Positions 9,848 through 18,595 of a stretch of 64,000 nt of DNA are shown piece after piece. Source of the DNA: Alphaproteobacteria bacterium (lineage in GTDB: Bacteria; Pseudomonadota; Alphaproteobacteria; Micavibrionales; Micavibrionaceae); contig RZZS01000003.1 in NCBI GenBank assembly GCA_009929775.1, positions 19,017 through 83,016 on the forward strand, in the 5' to 3' direction. The position numbers and the translations under genes were made by a program. Position 1 is the first letter of the stretch. Each line of letters begins with the position of its first letter. Below the pieces are notes generated by a model. It saw only the letters and a program-made list of their open reading frames with translations, was not told the origin of the DNA and made no database searches.

Positions 9848-11623
9848 ATGAGCGAAAAGAGGAAATGGGACGCGAGCCGAATCGTCCGTTTTCTGATCTG
9901 GACGGTTCTGGCGACTGGCGCTTTCGGTTTTATAAGCCTTTGGATTCTTTCCTCGATCGGCGGAAACAGCGACCCGCTCCGCGAAGGGCTTGAGCAGTTC
10001 TTCTCACAGGCCACTGGCGGTTACGCGAAGATCGAAGAACTGAACAATATGTCCATCTATCCGGTTGCCGAGATTGACTTTTCGGGACTTACAATTGGTG
10101 GCGGCGGCGGGTCTGCGCCGGTCCTGACGCTGGGTCGCGGTGTGGTCAGTATGCGCTTCTGGGACGTTCTTCTCTCGCGGGATTATCTCGTCAATTTCGC
10201 GCTGGAAAATCTCCGGATCGCGCCCGGAGAACTGGGCCCTGGAGAGCTTTTCGTCGAGAAGGCCGGTATCCGGAACGATGATGGCGAAACGCCCTTCCTT
10301 TTCGTCGATGGAAGTTACAACGCAAGGCCGCTTTATGCCAGGTTTCCGCTGGTCGAAAAGCCGAACAGGGCCTTGGGGCATCTCTACGCGATGGACAGGA
10401 GCGGCGGGAAGTTTGAGGTGCATATCGGCGATCTTTTCGCGCAGGGGTCGCAGGCACCGATGGGATTTTTCGTCGGCGGCTACCGGCTCAGCGACCTGCG
10501 CGCGGGACTCGGTGAAGAGACGCTTTTGTCGGGCAGTCTGGACATCACCCGCAAGCGTCACACGACAGTTATCGCCGGAGAACTGAAGGCGGCTGAAAGC
10601 GTTTTCATCCCGGATATTCGCCTCGGGTCGAAGGGGCGTTCTGGCCTGATCGCCGGAGAACTGCGCGTTCCGGTCCTTGCGCTTGAGGACCTTGGCGGCG
10701 AGAAGGGGCTTGGCGCGTTCCTGGCTGCAATCCGGGAAACCTTTCTCGAAGCTCCGAATACGTCGGATGCATCGACCATTTCCAGCGGATTCAAGGGCAG
10801 CGAGATCGATCTGGCATTTCGACTGGATAACATTAATGCGGGCACAGAACGACTTGGAGCGGTAACCCTGCCTGTGCGCCTTGCTGATAACGTTCTGCGG
10901 ATCGAGCCGGATGGAACGATAAGCGGAGGCGACCTGTCCGGGAATTTGGTTGTTAACGCCGCGACCATCCCGGCGAAGCTTGTGGCTGACTTCTCGTTGA
11001 CCGGTTTCGATTTTGGAGCGGTTCATAAAAATCTTGCCGGGACAGAGAGCATCGCCGGACGAGCGGACATTCGCCTCAAGCTAGAAGGCCGCGGAGAAAC
11101 GTGGCCGGAACTCGGTGGCGACCTTGGAGGAGCGGCGGTCGTTGTGGCCGGGAAAGGCAAACTTTCCAGCAACATTCTGGAGTTCTGGGGCGGGGGGGTG
11201 CTGAATGCCATGATGCCGTCACTTGCGCCTGAAGATCGCCTTGCGATGAACTGCGCGATTGCCGACTTTAAGGTCGAAAAGGGCGTGGCGAACGCGCAGA
11301 CCCTGTTTCTCGATACCGATTCCGTTACTGTCCAGGGGGAAGGGACCATCGACTTTGCCGCGAATGCCCTTGATCTGAAACTCAGACCGGAAAGCAAGGA
11401 CATTGCACTGGGCGATATCGCTGTGCCCGTCACGATTACCGGGCCGATTGGCAACCCCTCCATTGGACCGTCGATGATGGGGCTTGGCGCAAAACTCGGG
11501 GGACTTTTGCTCGGGACGGTCAATCCCGCGTTTCTGGCCTTCAGCCTGACCGATCTCGGCCTGACCGAGGAGCATCCCTGTTACGACTATATCGGAAAGG
11601 GCGAAGCGGGCCCCTCTCAATGA
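9848..11623 (+). CDS. AsmA-like membrane protein
   Basis: Single N-terminal TM segment, repeated beta-rich AsmA-like C-terminal pattern. Confidence 0.5.
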   Translation: MSEKRKWDASRIVRFLIWTVLATGAFGFISLWILSSIGGNSDPLREGLEQFFSQATGGYAKIEELNNMSIYPVAEIDFSGLTIGGGGGSAPVLTLGRGVVSMRFWDVLLSRDYLVNFALENLRIAPGELGPGELFVEKAGIRNDDGETPFLFVDGSYNARPLYARFPLVEKPNRALGHLYAMDRSGGKFEVHIGDLFAQGSQAPMGFFVGGYRLSDLRAGLGEETLLSGSLDITRKRHTTVIAGELKAAESVFIPDIRLGSKGRSGLIAGELRVPVLALEDLGGEKGLGAFLAAIRETFLEAPNTSDASTISSGFKGSEIDLAFRLDNINAGTERLGAVTLPVRLADNVLRIEPDGTISGGDLSGNLVVNAATIPAKLVADFSLTGFDFGAVHKNLAGTESIAGRADIRLKLEGRGETWPELGGDLGGAAVVVAGKGKLSSNILEFWGGGVLNAMMPSLAPEDRLAMNCAIADFKVEKGVANAQTLFLDTDSVTVQGEGTIDFAANALDLKLRPESKDIALGDIAVPVTITGPIGNPSIGPSMMGLGAKLGGLLLGTVNPAFLAFSLTDLGLTEEHPCYDYIGKGEAGPSQ

Positions 11624-12330
11624 AGCGGTTTTATCACCAGGTATATACTCGCCCGCATGATGAAGGGGGCTACGCGGTCGTTCTCGACAAAAGTGCCGTG
11701 AAGACCCCGTCCGGCAGGGTTCTGCTCGCGCCGACCACGGCAATGGCCGAAGCCGTCGCTGTCGAGTGGCGGGAGCAGAAGGAACGAATCGATCCGGATA
11801 CCATGCCGCTCACGCAGTTTCTCAATACGTCGATCGACCGCGTGCGCGAAGACCGCGATCATTTCGTGCAGGCCACCATGGCGTACCTTGATACGGACCT
11901 GCTTTGTTATCGCACCGTTCTTCCTGTCTCGATGGCTGCGCGCCAGAAGCAGTACTGGGATCCGCCGCTGAAATGGTTTGAGGGGCACACCGGCAAAAAG
12001 CTTGCAACGACCGAAAGCCTTGTCGCGCTTGAACAGCCACATGATGTGCGAGCTGTTGTGCGTAACGCCATAGAATCGCTGGACAACGACCGGCTGACCG
12101 CGTTGCAAATCGTTACCGTGGCGACCGGTTCGGTGGTGCTGGCTTTGGCTCTTGTCGATGGCGCCATGACGGCGAGCGCCGTCTTTGATGCGGCGTTCGC
12201 GGAGGAAAACTATAAGGCCGAAGTTTATAATGAGGCGGAGCACGGTCGCGCTCCGCAGCAGGAATCGCGTGAGGTCGCTGTAAGGCGAGACCTTGAGGCG
12301 GCTGTGACCTTCTTGCATCTGCTTCCGTAA
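11620..12330 (+). CDS. ATP12-family F1-ATPase assembly chaperone
   Basis: MKRFYHQV...YAVVLDKSAVKTPSGRVLLAPTTAMAEAVAVEW; PLTQFLNTSIDRV; TDLLCYR, matching the alphaproteobacterial ATP12 family. Confidence 0.9.
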   Translation: MKRFYHQVYTRPHDEGGYAVVLDKSAVKTPSGRVLLAPTTAMAEAVAVEWREQKERIDPDTMPLTQFLNTSIDRVREDRDHFVQATMAYLDTDLLCYRTVLPVSMAARQKQYWDPPLKWFEGHTGKKLATTESLVALEQPHDVRAVVRNAIESLDNDRLTALQIVTVATGSVVLALALVDGAMTASAVFDAAFAEENYKAEVYNEAEHGRAPQQESREVAVRRDLEAAVTFLHLLP

Positions 12331-12511
12331 TTTTTGTTCGCGCTTCTATGGGAAAGCAGACGTTTCCGATTGAAAAAGCCAGCGATTTTGAAATTTTGGA
12401 AAATATGAAAATTTATGCTTGGCAAATGTGACACAGATGTGGCAGCCTGAATTCAATTCGCCTTTGGAAAGCGCGAAGAGCGTCAACCCCTAACTTGAGA
12501 AGGAAGCGAAC

Positions 12512-12574
12512 ATGAAAGTGAAGTTTATCGTACCAAATTCCGCCGTTACGCTTCCGGGCGCCGACCGCCATTGA
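12512..12574 (+). CDS. Candidate 20-aa small ORF (MKVKFIVPNSAVTLPGADRH)
   Basis: ATG preceded by GAGAAGGAAG Shine-Dalgarno-like sequence at suitable spacing; in the intergenic gap before the ABC transporter. Below the ORF-track length cut-off. Confidence 0.3.
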   Translation: MKVKFIVPNSAVTLPGADRH

Positions 12575-12755
12575 CCATGGCCCGACTGTCCCGGAACGCA
12601 CACAGGGCGGCGCCGGGTCAGAATTGGAATAAAGGTCTTCTCCTCCGAAAACCGAATATTCAAAGACGCTAGACCCGGCTTCAGAAGCCGGAATGCTTCT
12701 GTATTGTCAACCCTTTATCGGGCGTGACAGGAGTCGCGTCTGCGAGGATTCGGTT

Positions 12756-14561
12756 ATGCTGAAGAATGTAACATACAAGGACATTGGTCGTTTCTCCTGG
12801 CACTATTGGAAGCGCCGGAAGAAATTTGGAGCCGCGATCGTTGCGCTGATGGCCGCGGCGACCGTCACGGATGCGTTCATCCCGATTTTTACGGGACGAA
12901 TAATCGATGCGATGGTTGCGGGTGGCGCGGGCAGCGAACAGGGACTGGACGCCGCGCTCAAATACCTCGCTATTTTTGCGGGGCTGGGTCTGCTGTTCAA
13001 TTTGCTACGCTGGTCGGCGATTGCGCTGTGGGCGAAGTTTGCGGTGAAGATCCTCTACGAGATCCTCACCGAGGCGACGCGCAAAGTCATGCGGTTCTCG
13101 GCAGACTGGCATGCGAACGCCTTTGCGGGCGGCACCGTGCGCAAGATCACCAGGGGCATGTGGGCCTTCGATACGTTCGAGGATACGCTGTTCATGGGGA
13201 TATTCCCGGCCCTGATGATCATGAGCGGGATGACCGCCATGCTGATCGCCCTGCTGCCGGTTGTGGGGGTTTTTACCGCGTTCATGGCGATAATGTACAC
13301 GACTGTCAGTGTCTGGCTGGCCGTCAAGGTTGCCGCTCCCCTGTTCCGGGACTCCGCGGCCAAGGACACGGAAGTCGGTGCGACGCTGGCGGACATCATG
13401 ACCGGCATCGCCACCGTCAAGTCGTTCGGTTCCGAGAAGCGCGAAGACCGCCTGTTCGAGCGCGTTGCGACCGACTGGCGATCGAAGTCGATCAAGGCAT
13501 GGCTGACAAGTGAGCACATCAATCTGCTTCGCGGGCTTTTGCGCCTGGTCATGATGGTCGGGATGGTTGGCCTGACCGTATGGATGTGGCGGAACGGGCA
13601 GGCGAGCCCGGGCGACATCGCCCTGTCGCTCACAAGCTTCTTCATCATCGGCGGGTACATGCGCGATATCGGCATGCACATCGCCAACCTGCAACGCTCG
13701 ATCAGCGACATGGAAGACGTCGTTGAGTTCTGGCTGCGGGAGGACGAGGTGAAGGACGCCCCCGGCGCTCCCGCTTTTGTAAGGGGCGCTGGCGAGATTG
13801 TCTTCGACAGGGTGGCGTTTACCTACAAGGGCCAGAAGAATGCCTTGTTCGAGGACCTCGACCTTCGCATCGCGCCGGGCGAGAAGATTGCGCTCGTCGG
13901 GCACTCGGGTTCGGGCAAGAGCACCTTCGTCAAGCTTTTGCAGCGTCTCTACGACGTCAGCGGCGGCGAGATCCGGATAGACGGGCAGAATATCGCCCTC
14001 GTCCAGCAGGAAACCCTGCGCCGGGCGGTCGCGCTCGTCCCGCAGGAGCCGATCCTGTTTCACCGGAGCCTTGCCGACAACATCGCCTACGGTCGGCCCG
14101 AGGCGAACATGGGTGCGATCATCGACGCTGCAAAAAAGGCGTATGCGCACGACTTCATCGCCGCCCTGCCTGAGGATTACGGCACGCTCGTGGGCGAGCG
14201 CGGCGTGAAGCTTTCGGGCGGGGAGCGCCAGAGGGTTGCGATTGCGCGGGCGATTCTGTCGGACGCGCGGGTCCTGATCCTCGACGAGGCGACGTCTTCG
14301 CTGGACTCAATCTCCGAGCACTATATTCAAAGGGCGCTCGAGAAGTTGATGGACGGCAAGACGACGATCACGATCGCGCACCGTCTCTCGACCATCCAGA
14401 ATGCCGACCGCATTCTGGTGTTCGACAAGGGGCGGATCGTCGAGGAAGGTACGCACCGGGAACTGATAAGGCGGGGAGGCTCCCACTACCGCAGGCTCCA
14501 CGACGTGCAATCCGGCGGGATGATCAAGGCCTATACCGAACTGGCAGGAGCCGCGGAGTAA
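12756..14561 (+). CDS. ABC exporter, fused permease/ATPase
   Basis: Walker A VGHSGSGKSTF, signature LSGGERQRVAIARAIL, Walker B VLILDEATSSLD; six-TM N-terminal domain. Confidence 0.94.
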   Translation: MLKNVTYKDIGRFSWHYWKRRKKFGAAIVALMAAATVTDAFIPIFTGRIIDAMVAGGAGSEQGLDAALKYLAIFAGLGLLFNLLRWSAIALWAKFAVKILYEILTEATRKVMRFSADWHANAFAGGTVRKITRGMWAFDTFEDTLFMGIFPALMIMSGMTAMLIALLPVVGVFTAFMAIMYTTVSVWLAVKVAAPLFRDSAAKDTEVGATLADIMTGIATVKSFGSEKREDRLFERVATDWRSKSIKAWLTSEHINLLRGLLRLVMMVGMVGLTVWMWRNGQASPGDIALSLTSFFIIGGYMRDIGMHIANLQRSISDMEDVVEFWLREDEVKDAPGAPAFVRGAGEIVFDRVAFTYKGQKNALFEDLDLRIAPGEKIALVGHSGSGKSTFVKLLQRLYDVSGGEIRIDGQNIALVQQETLRRAVALVPQEPILFHRSLADNIAYGRPEANMGAIIDAAKKAYAHDFIAALPEDYGTLVGERGVKLSGGERQRVAIARAILSDARVLILDEATSSLDSISEHYIQRALEKLMDGKTTITIAHRLSTIQNADRILVFDKGRIVEEGTHRELIRRGGSHYRRLHDVQSGGMIKAYTELAGAAE

Positions 14562-14580
14562 TCCGCGGCTTTTTGCCGTG

Positions 14581-15138
14581 TCAGAACCAAGCCTTTGGGT
14601 GCGCGATACGGTAGCCTTTCGAGGCGCGGCCGATGCCGCGGGTCAGGCGCAGGATGAGGTAAAGAACGAGCGGCAGGATGGTCACGGCCGAGGCCATCAT
14701 CAGCGGGAAGACATTGGCTTGGATGAGCGGTGCAACGCATGGCTCGGTCAGGCGGTAAACTTCCGTCACAATCACGTTTTCGGCGTTCGCCATGATGTAG
14801 TCGGTGATCGGTCCGGCGCAGGCCTCTATGGCGGACACGTCGGCCTGCGTCCACAAATAGAGTCCCCCGATCGTAACCGTGATCACTGAAAACAGGCATA
14901 CGATCCAGATTGTACGGATCAGAAAGGTCATATGGTTTTCGGTGAGACTGTCCTCTTCGGCTTTGGAGCGGACCACATAAGCAGCAACCAGAACGGCGCA
15001 AAACAGCAGGAGTGCGACGAGGGCCATGATCACGCTTGGTACGAACATCAGAACGAGCGAAGCTACGAACGCGCCGTAAAGCCGCATAATGGTCTTTTGG
15101 CCCGGGGCTTTGCTGCTGGTCGACACTGGCGCTGGCAT
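14581..15138 (-). CDS. Hypothetical multi-pass membrane protein
   Basis: Several hydrophobic segments; ORF between the ABC transporter and mutL. Confidence 0.6.
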   Translation of the reverse strand: MPAPVSTSSKAPGQKTIMRLYGAFVASLVLMFVPSVIMALVALLLFCAVLVAAYVVRSKAEEDSLTENHMTFLIRTIWIVCLFSVITVTIGGLYLWTQADVSAIEACAGPITDYIMANAENVIVTEVYRLTEPCVAPLIQANVFPLMMASAVTILPLVLYLILRLTRGIGRASKGYRIAHPKAWF

Positions 15139-15142
15139 AACT

Positions 15143-17005
15143 TTATTTTCTCCCGAACAACCGTTCAATATCAGAGAGTTTTAGCTCAATATAGGTCGGC
15201 CTTCCATGGTTACATTGGCCCGAAAGCGGGGTTTTCTCCATTTCTCGCAGCAGATGGTCCATCTCTTCCTGCGTAAGCCTTCGGCCAGAGCGTACCGAAC
15301 CGTGGCAGGCCATGCGCGAGAGCACCGCGTTAATGCGCTCCTCAAGCCCCTGGATCTGGCCCTGTTCTTCGAGCTCGTCAACAAGGTCTTTCAGAAGTTT
15401 CGTAACATCGATGCGACTGCCCAGTATCGCCGGAACCGCGCGCACGGCAATCGCTCCGGCCCCGAATGGCTCGATTTCGAGGCCGAGCTGTTGCATCGCA
15501 CCCGCTTGCTCAAGCAGCGCTTCGCTTGCCTCACGGCCAAGCTCGACAATCTCGGGTGTCAGCAGCCCTTGCGAGGCCACGCCTCCGTCCTGAAGCTGCG
15601 CCTTGAAACGCTCATAGGTCAGTCGCTCGTGCGCGGCGTGCTGGTCGACGATGACCATGCCACGCGAGGTTTGCGCGATGATGTAATTTTCATGCAACTG
15701 TGCCCGCGCCGCGCCGAGCGGGTAGTCCTGCGGCTCTTCCGGTTGCGGGGGCGGTTCGTCGGCGCGGGCCGAGGGCGGCGCGTCGATGGCTGGCGCATAG
15801 AATGCGTGGGCCGCTTCGGCAAGATTGCCGTAGACGGGCGCTTGCGCGTGCGATTGTAAGGGGCGCGGCGTGAAGAACGAGGACGGCGCGCTCGCATGCG
15901 GGCGGCTCCGTAGCGTATTCAGCGCGGCGTAACTAACGCTGCTCGAGGCGCGGTGGCCGTGTTCGTGCAACGCCTTTTTGATCGCCGAGACGATCAGCCC
16001 GCGTACAAGCTGCGGGTCGCGAAAGCGCACTTCGGCCTTGGCCGGATGGACGTTGACGTCGACTTCCTCGCAGGGCAGGTCGACATGAAGGACCGCCATC
16101 GGGTGGCGGTCGTGGCTGATGACGTCGGAATACGCCCCGCGCAGGGCTCCGTTCAACAGCTTGTCGCGCACCGGGCGACCGTTGACGAACAGATACTGGA
16201 ACTGCGAAGTGCCGCGATTCAGCGTCGGCAGGCCGGCGTAGCCCGAAAGCCGCACGGTCTCGCGCACTTCCTCGATCATCATCAGATTGTCGCCGAAATC
16301 TTCGCCGAGAATCGCGGAAAGGCGCTCGGCCGGGTCGCTCGTGGATGGGAGCTTGAGATTCGTCTTGCCGTTATGGATCAGTCTGAAGGACACCCGCGGA
16401 AACGCCATGCCAAGCCGGGTGACGACATCCCGCACGGCGGCGAACTCAGCTCGCTCGCTCTTGAGGAACTTAAGCCGGGCGGGCGTGGCGTAGAACAAAT
16501 CCCGTACCTCGATCTGCGTGCCCTTCGGATGCGCGCAGGGCGCGGGCTCTCCCTTGCGCCCGCCTTCGACGGCGATCTGCCAGCCGCTCCCTCCGTCGGG
16601 GACACAATAACTTTTTGTGTCCCCGATGTTCCCCTGGGGACACAAAAAGTTATTGTGTCCCCGATGCTCCTTCGTCCGGATCGTCAGGCGGCTCACCGCC
16701 CCGATGGACGGCAGCGCCTCGCCTCGGAAGCCGAGGCTTGCAATGTTGAGAAGATCGTTACCCGGAAGCTTGGAGGTCGCATGCCGGTCGAGCGCGGCGG
16801 AAAGCTCTTCGCGGCTCATTCCACACCCGTCGTCCGAAATGACGATCGCGCTCTTTCCTCCGTCCCGTACGTCGATTTCAATGGTCGAGGCCCCGGAATC
16901 CAGCGCGTTCTCGACAAGCTCCTTCACAGCCGCCGCGGGTCGTTCGATGACCTCACCGGCGGCAATCTGGTTGACGAGCGTCTCGGGCAAATGACGAATG
17001 CGCAT
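15143..17005 (-). CDS. mutL: DNA mismatch repair protein MutL
   Basis: MRIRHLPETLVNQIAAGEVIERPAAAVKELVENALDSGA; DDGCGM; GFRGEALPSIGAVS; C-terminal ACHGSVRSGRRLTQEEM and QCNHGRPTYIEL. Carries an in-frame palindromic insertion at 16598-16662. Confidence 0.96.
   Translation of the reverse strand: MRIRHLPETLVNQIAAGEVIERPAAAVKELVENALDSGASTIEIDVRDGGKSAIVISDDGCGMSREELSAALDRHATSKLPGNDLLNIASLGFRGEALPSIGAVSRLTIRTKEHRGHNNFLCPQGNIGDTKSYCVPDGGSGWQIAVEGGRKGEPAPCAHPKGTQIEVRDLFYATPARLKFLKSERAEFAAVRDVVTRLGMAFPRVSFRLIHNGKTNLKLPSTSDPAERLSAILGEDFGDNLMMIEEVRETVRLSGYAGLPTLNRGTSQFQYLFVNGRPVRDKLLNGALRGAYSDVISHDRHPMAVLHVDLPCEEVDVNVHPAKAEVRFRDPQLVRGLIVSAIKKALHEHGHRASSSVSYAALNTLRSRPHASAPSSFFTPRPLQSHAQAPVYGNLAEAAHAFYAPAIDAPPSARADEPPPQPEEPQDYPLGAARAQLHENYIIAQTSRGMVIVDQHAAHERLTYERFKAQLQDGGVASQGLLTPEIVELGREASEALLEQAGAMQQLGLEIEPFGAGAIAVRAVPAILGSRIDVTKLLKDLVDELEEQGQIQGLEERINAVLSRMACHGSVRSGRRLTQEEMDHLLREMEKTPLSGQCNHGRPTYIELKLSDIERLFGRK
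16598..16662. repeat. Palindromic element, GGGGACACAATAACTTTTTGTGTCCCC inverted repeat, inside mutL
   Basis: 27-bp arms (16598-16624 and 16636-16662) that are exact reverse complements, 11-nt spacer. Confidence 0.95.
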
Positions 17006-17117
17006 GGACGAAGAATAGGGCAAGCGCAAACGTGTGTCATCCTCCGGACGTGACCAGGCCCGGCAAGCCCGTGGATAAACGACAGGCGTCAGGTCAAGCA
17101 GCATCGGGAAGGCCATC

Positions 17118-17185
17118 GGGGACACAATAACTTTTTGTGTCCCCAGCGTTAGATAATCGGGGACACAAAAAGTTATTGTGTCCCC
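17118..17185. repeat. Second copy of the same palindromic element, intergenic upstream of mutL
   Basis: Identical 27-bp arms (17118-17144 and 17159-17185), different 14-nt spacer. Confidence 0.95.
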
Positions 17186-17201
17186 GATGAGGGGGTGCGG
17201 G

Positions 17202-18497
17202 TCAGTCCACGATCGTGTCGTCGGTCTTTGCGAGGCTCAGCGCCATGTCGTCCATCAGCGCTCCCGTTAAATCCGCGCGGCGAAGATCGGCTTTTTCGAG
17301 GTCGGCGCCGGTGAGGTCTGCGCCCATGAGGATGGCGTCGCGAAGGTCCGCTTCGCGCAAGTCGGCATATCGCAAATCCGCCCCGCTTAGATTCACGCGT
17401 TGCAGGCGTTTCGTGTTGTCGGGGTTTTCAAAAACGAGCGGGGCGAGGTTCGCGCCGCGCAAATCGGTACGGGTGAAACGGGCGTACTTGAACGAAGAGC
17501 CGCGCAAATCGGCGTTTCTTGCGTTGCAATCCCGGAAGTCGCTTCGGTCAAGCTGGGCGCTTTGCAAATGCGCGCCTCTCAGATCCTGACTCAGAAAATT
17601 CGCACCCACGGCCTTGATCGCAGTTAACGGGTAGCTTTTTAGATTCAATATATCGCGCAGGTCGAAACCGGACAGGTCAAGCTGACGTCCGTCGCGCCCG
17701 ATCGTGCGCACCCAGAGTGTATGCTCCTGAAGCAAATCCTCAAGCGTGTCGCCGAGCTTTTCGATGTTCTCGCCCATCGCTTTTTCGGTGAGCGCTTTCG
17801 CAAGGCTCGCGCCATCGAGTTCGACCCCGTCCATTACCGCGCCTGCGATAATTGAGGCGTCGAGATTGACTTTGGAAAGGTTGCAGCCCGTAAGGTCGGC
17901 GTCGGAGAGGTTCGCGCCGTGGAAGTTGGCTTCTGCGAATTCGCCGTTGTGGATGACGACGCCGGTGAGGTCCGCGTCGCTGAAGTCGGCATGCGACGCG
18001 TGCACCTTCGACAGATTGGTTTGTGCCATACGTGCACCGCGGAAGATGGTTTTCGCGGACTGATCGCCCGGGCGCTTGCGGTCGACAATTTCGCCCTTAT
18101 CGCCGGTCTTCATGATCTTGCCCGAACGCAGGTCCGCAGAAGCCATGTCGGCCCCCTCCAGATTGACACCCGCGCAGAAGGCGCCCCGAAAGTCGGCCCG
18201 GGAGAAGTTGGCGCGCTCGAGGTTCGCATTGCGCATGTCGCACGCGAAGAACGACGTGCCGACGAAAATGCCGTGAGCAAGATCGGCGTCGACGAGGCGC
18301 GAGCCGGTAAAGTCGGCTTGGGAGAGATCTTTTCCCGCGAGCGAAAGGCCTGAAAGATCACGGAATTTCATGATCGCCCGCGCTCCGCCCTTGACGCCGC
18401 GCAGGTAGAGCGTGTGGAGCACGACGACGTCGTTGAGGTCGTCCTGCGTGACGAGGGGGAGTTCGTCGTGCTCGGGGATGTTTTCTTTTCGGGTCAT
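17202..18497 (-). CDS. Pentapeptide-repeat protein
   Basis: Long runs of A(D/N)LXX repeats, e.g. ADLRYADLREADLRDAILMGADLTGADLEKADLRRADLTG. Confidence 0.93.
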   Translation of the reverse strand: MTRKENIPEHDELPLVTQDDLNDVVVLHTLYLRGVKGGARAIMKFRDLSGLSLAGKDLSQADFTGSRLVDADLAHGIFVGTSFFACDMRNANLERANFSRADFRGAFCAGVNLEGADMASADLRSGKIMKTGDKGEIVDRKRPGDQSAKTIFRGARMAQTNLSKVHASHADFSDADLTGVVIHNGEFAEANFHGANLSDADLTGCNLSKVNLDASIIAGAVMDGVELDGASLAKALTEKAMGENIEKLGDTLEDLLQEHTLWVRTIGRDGRQLDLSGFDLRDILNLKSYPLTAIKAVGANFLSQDLRGAHLQSAQLDRSDFRDCNARNADLRGSSFKYARFTRTDLRGANLAPLVFENPDNTKRLQRVNLSGADLRYADLREADLRDAILMGADLTGADLEKADLRRADLTGALMDDMALSLAKTDDTIVD

Positions 18498-18546
18498 TTA
18501 TACGCCGGGACAAGTGGCCATTCGGTGATTATGGCGGCGGCAATGA

Positions 18547-18577
18547 AAAAAGGGAAGGGCCGGACCCTTCCCTTTTT
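18547..18577 (-). terminator. Rho-independent terminator downstream of pgi
   Basis: AAAAAGGGAAGGG/CCCTTCCCTTTTT 13-bp stem, 5-nt loop. Confidence 0.75.
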
Positions 18578-18595
18578 CGCAATGCGGCAGATAGA

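Noticed and set aside
16598-16662. Interpretation of the mutL palindrome as a terminator or as mutL pseudogene evidence
   Set aside because: The reading frame is intact on both sides and all MutL motifs are preserved, so it is better explained as an in-frame insertion.
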